NCBI GenBank assembly: GCA_964562685.1
Contig: CAZLUP010000011.1
Location: 1 to 64,000, forward strand
Length of the DNA: 64,000 nucleotides
Direction: 5' to 3'
DNA from: Stanieria sp964562685
Lineage (GTDB): Bacteria > Cyanobacteriota > Cyanobacteriia > Cyanobacteriales > Xenococcaceae
Made by a program: the position numbers and the translations under genes. Positions within the stretch are counted from its first letter, which is position 1; each line of letters opens with the position of its first letter. The notes under the pieces were generated by a model. That model worked only from the letters and a program-made list of their open reading frames with translations, ran no database searches and was not told the DNA's origin. Shown here piece after piece: positions 58,501-64,000 of the stretch.

Positions 58501-61500
58501 ATGGCTAACAATTACTTAACCCCAGATCAACAACTTGCTGCTTATTCGCCTACTAGTGTAGTAGTTACGGCTGGTGCTGGTACGGGTAAAACTCATATGT
58601 TAGCAGAAAGGTATTTGTATTATTTAAAAGAAAAAAATGTATCTCCTTTAGAAATAGTTGCCGTTACCTTTACCGAAAAAGCAGCTAAGGAATTGCGATC
58701 ACGAATTAGAATTTTAATTAGTCAACAGTTACCTCAACGCACAGATATTTTAGCAGAGCTAGAAGCAGCACCGATTAGTACGATTCATGCTTTAGCTAGT
58801 CGAATTTGTGAGGAATATTCGGAAGTAGCAGGTATCCCCGCTGATTTTACGGTTATTGACGATTTGGAAGGAAAAATCTGGCTTGATGATGCGTTAGAGT
58901 CGGCTTTAACCCGTTTACCTGCACAAGTTTATCAGTTGATTCCTTATTCTTTAATGTCTAAGCTAATGAGTGGTTTATTAGCAGATCCCTACACGGCGAC
59001 TAAAGGGTTACGACAAGGTATTCAAGATTGGGATAAATTGATTAGATATGCTCGACGGGAAGGTTTAAAAAAATTAGTTAATGATGCAATTTGGACTAAA
59101 ACTTGGTCAATTTTATCCCAGTATCAAGGAAAAGCAGGAGATAAGTTAGAAATAATTCGTCAAGAAACTCTAGCTGCTATGACAGAGTTAGAAGATGAAG
59201 AGAATATCGATAGAGCGATCGCATTTCTAACTGGAATTAAACTTAATGTTGGCAGTCAAAAAAGTTGGCAGGATAACGGTTTTAAACTTGTGAAAGAAGC
59301 TTTGACATCCCTACGAGATTTAGTCAAAAAAACTATTCAAGCAGGATTAATTACTCTGACTTTAACAGAAGCAGACGAACAATTGAAACAACTGCTTCCT
59401 GCTTTAACTGAAGCCTATCAAGATATTACGAATTATCTCGCTAAACTGAAACAACAAGCTAGATTTTTAACTTTTAGTGATTTAGAAATTTATGCTATCA
59501 AAGCTTTAAGCGATCTGCAAGTACAAGAATATTACCGACAAAGATGGCAAGTTTTTCTAGTTGATGAGTTTCAAGATACTAATCCCACTCAAGCAGAATT
59601 ATTGGGAATTTTGACGCAAAACGCTGAACTAACGATTGTGGGTGATGTAAAACAGTCGATATATGGATTTAGAAGGGCAGATATTCGAGTATTTAAACAA
59701 TTTAAACAAAAAATCCTGAATAATAACGGTCAAGAAGTTATCCTCAGTCAAAGTTTCCGCACCCATCAACCCTTATTGCAACAAATTAATCAAATTTTTG
59801 CACCCTTATTAACAGATTTACATCAGGAGTTAAAAAGTGACCGTTTTTTAGAGGCAGAGGTGCAGGGGTGTGAGGGAGAAAAATATATTCAGGTTTTTGC
59901 TGTAGAAAAACATCCTGATAGTAATAAAAGTCAACGTCAACGGGTAGAAGCGCATCATCTTGCCCAACAAATTAAACAAATGTTGGATCAGAAAATTCCT
60001 GTTTATGATAAGCAAACCCAACAATTACGTCCCATTCAACCCCAAGATATTGCCATCTTAACTCGGACTTGGTCGCCCCTAGAATATTACGAAGAAGCTT
60101 TAGCAGCAGCAAAAATTCCAGTTGCACCTTCAGGAGGTGGTAATTTACTTGCTACTAGAGAAGCTAAAGATACGTGGGCTTTATTACGTTTTTTAGCCGA
60201 ACCGCAAGATAATATTGCTTTGATCGCAGTTTTAAGAAGTCCTTTTTTTGCTGTTAGCGATCGCATTTTATTTCAACTGGGCATAGCAAGAGAAGATAAA
60301 ATTGATTGGTGGAAAACAATTTGCTCTACACCGATACCAGAATTAGAACATCCTGTTAAGGTGCTTTCCCAACTACTACAACAACGTTATCAAGAAGCAC
60401 CCTCGCGTTTAATCCAAATTGCGGATCGTTTGACGGGATATACCGCAGTTATTGCTAATTTATCAGGTGCAGCGAGGAGACTGGCAGACTGGCAAGGATT
60501 TCGGGAATTAGTCGCCCAATTGGAACAAGGTACAGATGATCTCTTTGGGGTAGTACGTCGTCTCAAACGTCTTTATGACAGTGAAAGTGAAATTTCTCGC
60601 CCTCCTCTAGACGTAGGTAATGCCGTATCTCTGATGACGATCTTTGCAGCCAAAGGATTAGAATGGTCAGTAGTCGCGATCGCAGATTTAAGTAGGGAAC
60701 GTCCAAACATTCCTCAAACTATTTATTTTGATTCTCATTGGGGAGTTGCTTGGCAATGGGAATTGGCTGGAGAAACTCAAACACCAGCCCTTTATACTTA
60801 TTTAAAATATTTACAACAACAAAGGGAAGAACAAGAAGCACTGCGTCTTTTGTATGTAGCTTTAACTAGAGCGAGAGATTACCTGTTTTTAAGTGCAACT
60901 GAATTAAATAAAGGAGATTTAAATAGATTAAGCCCTGGTTTGGCAGCAGCCGATCTTTCTATCGAAAATATTGCTTTTACTCCCGAAGCAGCCTTACCGC
61001 CCTTATTCTTCGTACAAACCTTCCAGGAAACTTCTCTACCTCCCTTATTAATAGACTCGATTGGCTCTGGTATTTTTGAACTACCAGTAACAGCTTTAAG
61101 CGAATACAATCGTTGTCCTCTCCGCTTCCAATTTCGTTTTCTGGAAGGGCATCCAGGAATTGGGGAAGGAATTGCTTACGCCTCGCAAGTAGGGACGCTA
61201 GTACATAAAGCTTTAGAACATGAAATCTCTGAAGTAGAGCGTTTAATGGCTTTTGCCGATTCTAGTTGGAGTCAAACAGCAGCAGAAGAAGCGATCTCTC
61301 TAGCCAGTCGATTTTGGCAACATCCTCAATATCAATCTTTTCAAACTACAGCGATAGCTAAAGAAGCAAAAATTAGTTTATCAATTCAACAAATTACTTT
61401 TACTGGTGTCATTGATTTAGTGGGAGAGAATTGGGTATTAGATTACAAAAGCGATCGCGAAATTAATCCTCAAGCTCACCGTTTTCAACTTTGGGCTTAT

Positions 61501-61713
61501 GCACAAGCTTTAGAATCTCAACAGGCACATATAGCTTATTTAAGACACGATTATTTGCATAGTTTTTCGCAAACAGAATTGCAACAAATTACAGAAGAAG
61601 TAGAAAGTGTAGTCAACGCAATTCATGCAGGTAATTATACTGCTAATGCTTCCCAAACAAATTGTCAGATTTGTCCTTACTGTACTCTCTGCGATTTTGC
61701 TGATTTAGCTTAA
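58501..61713 (+). CDS. AddA-like UvrD/Rep helicase fused to a Fe-S PD-(D/E)XK nuclease
   Basis: 1070 residues. Helicase: motif I TAGAGTGKTHMLAERY (about residues 23-38), Ia VTFTEKAAKELRSRI, motif II VDEFQDTNPTQAELL, motif III VGDVKQSIYGFRRADIRVF, motif IV-V ILSQSFRTH and MTIFAAKGLEWS, motif VI LLYVALTRARDYLFL. C-terminal nuclease: TALSEYNRCPLRFQFR, GTLVHKALEHE, GVIDLVGENWVLDYKSDRE, QLWAYAQAL. Cysteines in NRCP and CQICPYCTLC fit an iron-sulfur staple as in AddB or Cas4. Probable role: end resection in recombinational repair. No AddB partner gene is in the window. Confidence 0.88.
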   Translation: MANNYLTPDQQLAAYSPTSVVVTAGAGTGKTHMLAERYLYYLKEKNVSPLEIVAVTFTEKAAKELRSRIRILISQQLPQRTDILAELEAAPISTIHALASRICEEYSEVAGIPADFTVIDDLEGKIWLDDALESALTRLPAQVYQLIPYSLMSKLMSGLLADPYTATKGLRQGIQDWDKLIRYARREGLKKLVNDAIWTKTWSILSQYQGKAGDKLEIIRQETLAAMTELEDEENIDRAIAFLTGIKLNVGSQKSWQDNGFKLVKEALTSLRDLVKKTIQAGLITLTLTEADEQLKQLLPALTEAYQDITNYLAKLKQQARFLTFSDLEIYAIKALSDLQVQEYYRQRWQVFLVDEFQDTNPTQAELLGILTQNAELTIVGDVKQSIYGFRRADIRVFKQFKQKILNNNGQEVILSQSFRTHQPLLQQINQIFAPLLTDLHQELKSDRFLEAEVQGCEGEKYIQVFAVEKHPDSNKSQRQRVEAHHLAQQIKQMLDQKIPVYDKQTQQLRPIQPQDIAILTRTWSPLEYYEEALAAAKIPVAPSGGGNLLATREAKDTWALLRFLAEPQDNIALIAVLRSPFFAVSDRILFQLGIAREDKIDWWKTICSTPIPELEHPVKVLSQLLQQRYQEAPSRLIQIADRLTGYTAVIANLSGAARRLADWQGFRELVAQLEQGTDDLFGVVRRLKRLYDSESEISRPPLDVGNAVSLMTIFAAKGLEWSVVAIADLSRERPNIPQTIYFDSHWGVAWQWELAGETQTPALYTYLKYLQQQREEQEALRLLYVALTRARDYLFLSATELNKGDLNRLSPGLAAADLSIENIAFTPEAALPPLFFVQTFQETSLPPLLIDSIGSGIFELPVTALSEYNRCPLRFQFRFLEGHPGIGEGIAYASQVGTLVHKALEHEISEVERLMAFADSSWSQTAAEEAISLASRFWQHPQYQSFQTTAIAKEAKISLSIQQITFTGVIDLVGENWVLDYKSDREINPQAHRFQLWAYAQALESQQAHIAYLRHDYLHSFSQTELQQITEEVESVVNAIHAGNYTANASQTNCQICPYCTLCDFADLA

Positions 61714-61888
61714 ATTTTTATGGTCAATAATAATAATTAATTATTGGAAATCCTATGAAATTAGGGTCTTTATTGTTGACTAATCTTGCGATATCTTAGC
61801 TTTTCTCTAATACTTATCAAAATCAATGGTAATTTAAAGAGTGATTTTGGGAAACATATTAATTATCAATCTGAAGTTATGCCAATTA

Positions 61889-63147
61889 ATGTTTAAAGTA
61901 GCAATCGGTCACAGTAACGATCCAGATTCACTCGAAGCGATCGCAGAAGTTTTAGAACAATGTCTGCATTCTTTAGCAGGAGAAATTCCTCAAGCTGGTC
62001 TTTTATTTGCTGCGATCGATTTTGAACATAGTCTAATTTTAGAACAAATTTATCAACAATTTCCTCAACTGGAGTTGATTGGAGGGACAACCGATGGTGA
62101 ATTATCATCAACACTGGATTTTCAAGAAGATTCTTTGACTTTGATGCTGTTTTGCTCGGATGAAATTGAAATTCATGCAGGTATCGGAAAAGCAATTTCT
62201 CAATCTTCTACAGCAGCCGTGCAGCAAGCTATTAGTCAGGCAAAAGCTAAAACCAATCAAGATATTAGTTTGTGTATTACTTTGCCAGATGGGTTAACAA
62301 CTAATGGTGTTTCTTTGATTAAAGCATTAAAACAACAACTAGGAATAAAGATTCCTATTGTAGGTGGATTAACCGCAGATCAATGGAGATTTAAACAAAC
62401 TTATCAATTTTTTGGTCAAAAAGTTTTTACAGATACTATCCCCATTCTGCTTTTTTCAGGAAAGTTACTAGTTTCTTGTGGAGTCAATAGTGCTTGGAAT
62501 CCGATTGGTAAAAAGAGTAAAGTTACTAAAGTCAAACAAAATATTGTTTATGAGGTTGATGGTAAACCAGCCTTAGATTTTTATCAATATTATTTGGGCG
62601 ATTGCTTTCCTTCTTTAGAATATCCCATTGCAATTTTTGAAGAAAACAATCATCAATTTTATTTAAGAGCTCCGAGTAATTATGACACTGATACCAGGAG
62701 TATTAGCTTTTTGGCTGATATTCCCGAAGGTGCAACGATTCAACTTACAGCAACAAATCGGGATGAAATTCTTATTTCTTCTAAAGCTTCAATTTCTCAA
62801 GCTTTAAAAAATTATCCAGGAGTAGAGCCAGTAGCAGCCTTGTTTTTTTCTTGTGCTGCTCGTAGACAAATTTTAGGTACAAAAGCGCAAGAAGAATATC
62901 AAGTTGTCAAAAATTATTTAGGTCGAACCTTTCCTGCTTCTGGATTTTATACGAATGGCGAGATTGCACCATTAGAAGANNNNNNNNNNNNNNNNNNNNN
63001 NNNNNNNNNNNNNNNNNNNNNNNNNNNNNNNNNNNNNNNNNNNNNNNNNNNNNNNNNNNNNNNNNNNNNNNNNNNNNNNTAGAAGATTACCCAATTACCT
63101 TTTTACACCACGAAACCTTTATCACTCTGATTCTAGGGAGAAGATAA
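61889..63147 (+). CDS. FIST domain signal-transduction protein (broken by an assembly gap)
   Basis: ATG 61889 (MFKVAIGHSNDPDSLEAIAE); the frame is open from 61841 but without a better start. FIST N-domain: LIGGTTDGELSSTLDFQEDS, LTLMLFCSDEIEIHAGIGKA, IPIVGGLTADQWRF; FIST C-domain: AALFFSCAARRQILG, ASGFYTNGEIAPLE. A run of 100 N interrupts codon 365; after it the same protein ends in FLHHETFITLILGRR, stop 63147. FIST domains are small-ligand sensors. Its TAA directly abuts the ATG of the kinase gene, so both form a sensory operon. Confidence 0.85.
62980..63079. other. Assembly gap of exactly 100 N
   Basis: 100 unresolved bases, the conventional placeholder for unknown gap size. Left flank ends ATTAGAAGA and right flank begins TAGAAGATTAC, sharing the 7-mer TAGAAGA, so the flanks may simply overlap with nothing missing. 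Confidence 0.95.
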
Positions 63148-64000
63148 ATGGATACAGAAAAACAAGATTATGAACAAGAGATTCGGCAGCTTAAAAAAAA
63201 TAATCGAATCTTACAAAAGAAATTAGAGCGTTCTGAAGAGCAAAGAAGTCAGTTAGAAGAAACCAACCAAAAACAAGAATCTTTATTTAAAAGAATTATC
63301 AAAGATTTACAAGAATCACAAGATATTCTTGAAAAACGTAGTCAAGAACTATCTCAAGCTCTCGAAAATCTTCAAGCTACTCAAAAACAGTTAGTAGAAA
63401 CCGAAAAAATGGCAGCTTTAGGTAACTTAGTAGCAGGAATTGCTCACGAGATTAACACGCCTATTGGTACTAGCATCACCGTTGCTTCTACTTTAGCTGA
63501 CGAAACTAAATTGTTTCTGGCTCAATTTCAAAATGGTCAATTAAAACGTTCAATTCTTAATCATTATCTTGATGTTGCTCTCGAAAGTAGCGAACTGATT
63601 TTTAACAATCTTTATCGCGCTGGTGAATTAGTACAAAGTTTTAAGCAAGTTGCAGTCGATCAAACTAGTCAGGAGCAGCGAAATTTTCCCATTAAACAGT
63701 ATTTAGAAGACATCATTATCAGTTTAACTCCTCAGTTTAAGAGAACTAATCACACTATTGTAGTGCAAGGAGATGACACAATATTTATTAATAGCTATCC
63801 TGGTGCTTTAGCTCAGGTTATTACTAATTTGATTCTTAATTCTTTGGCTCATGCTTATCAACGAGAAAACTCAGGAAAAATACTGGTTGAAGTTCTTCAA
63901 CAAGAAGACGAAATACAAATTAATTACAGCGATGATGGTTGTGGTATCCCGCAAGAAAATTTAAGTAAAATTTTTGATCCTTTCTTTACTACTGCTAGAG
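63148..64000 (+). CDS. Sensor histidine kinase, truncated by the window edge
   Basis: ATG at 63148, directly after the FIST stop (TAAATG). 284 codons are visible. An N-terminal coiled coil of about 90 residues (EIRQLKKNNRILQKKLERSE ... SQALENLQATQKQLVETEKM) leads to a HisKA domain (MAALGNLVAGIAHEINTPIG, phospho-acceptor His) and an ATPase domain with N-box (AQVITNLILNSLAHAYQREN), G1 box (YSDDGCGIPQENLSKIFDPF) and F-box FFTT. No own sensor domain, so it presumably takes its input from the co-transcribed FIST protein. The C-terminus lies outside. Confidence 0.9.
   Translation, partial: MDTEKQDYEQEIRQLKKNNRILQKKLERSEEQRSQLEETNQKQESLFKRIIKDLQESQDILEKRSQELSQALENLQATQKQLVETEKMAALGNLVAGIAHEINTPIGTSITVASTLADETKLFLAQFQNGQLKRSILNHYLDVALESSELIFNNLYRAGELVQSFKQVAVDQTSQEQRNFPIKQYLEDIIISLTPQFKRTNHTIVVQGDDTIFINSYPGALAQVITNLILNSLAHAYQRENSGKILVEVLQQEDEIQINYSDDGCGIPQENLSKIFDPFFTTAR

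Overview
The window is cyanobacterial chromosomal DNA, AT-rich, from a unicellular, baeocystous or filamentous freshwater/marine lineage that I cannot name from sequence alone. The evidence is psbU (photosystem II extrinsic protein), the tocopherol pair (cyclase plus homogentisate phytyltransferase), a cyanobacterial group 2 sigma factor, an SLH-domain porin, two pentapeptide-repeat genes, a DevBCA exporter, many HIP1 octamers (GCGATCGC), and TGACCAA heptamer tandem repeats. Most genes are ordinary housekeeping genes: cysE, recQ, dcd, nadB, cobS, tgt, moaE, birA, a class IV aminotransferase and two cation/proton antiporters.

Layout. 1-6.2 kb: a truncated membrane protein running into an IS200/IS605-like hairpin, a GNAT acetyltransferase, a PEP-CTERM protein, small secreted and membrane proteins, cysE, an FMN-binding oxidase-like protein and a CAP-domain protein. 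6.4-12.6 kb: recQ, a HigA-like remnant, an orphan polyketide ketosynthase whose AT domain is deleted, a SRPBCC protein, and dcd interrupted by a 361-residue LAGLIDADG intein. 12.7-17.5 kb: two pentapeptide genes, then devB, a devC lacking its N-terminus, a methyltransferase pseudogene, and devA. 17.5-30.9 kb: glycosyltransferase, nadB, psbU, a degenerate histidine kinase, cobS, tgt, a Crp-type regulator overlapping an M61 peptidase, an aminotransferase, a C5-methyltransferase remnant, moaE and an FHA/ferredoxin-reductase/[2Fe-2S] fusion. 31-39 kb: hypothetical genes, an XPB-like helicase, a membrane-anchored response regulator without HTH, and two antiporters converging on a hairpin. 39.4-44.5 kb: a three-gene surface-glycan cluster. 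44.6-58 kb: a WGxxGxxG-type protein, a very long repeat membrane protein, the tocopherol pair, sigma factor, solute-binding protein, FMN reductase, porin and birA. 57.7-64 kb: a PD-(D/E)XK (GxxExxY) gene bracketed by inverted decamer arrays, an AddA-like helicase-nuclease, and a FIST protein plus histidine kinase operon, the FIST gene being broken by a 100-N assembly gap that looks artificial.

Themes. Three gene remnants (HigA, C5 methyltransferase, SAM methyltransferase) and two internally or terminally deleted genes (ketosynthase, devC) show ongoing decay. Several decay or insertion points coincide with small repeats: heptamers at devC, and a HIP1-bearing palindrome inserted in frame in the FHA/FNR fusion. 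The most interesting locus is the small RecB-like nuclease gene between inverted arrays of a 10-bp unit, with a solo copy of the same array 50 kb away. It has the look of a minimal nuclease-plus-repeat mobile unit.
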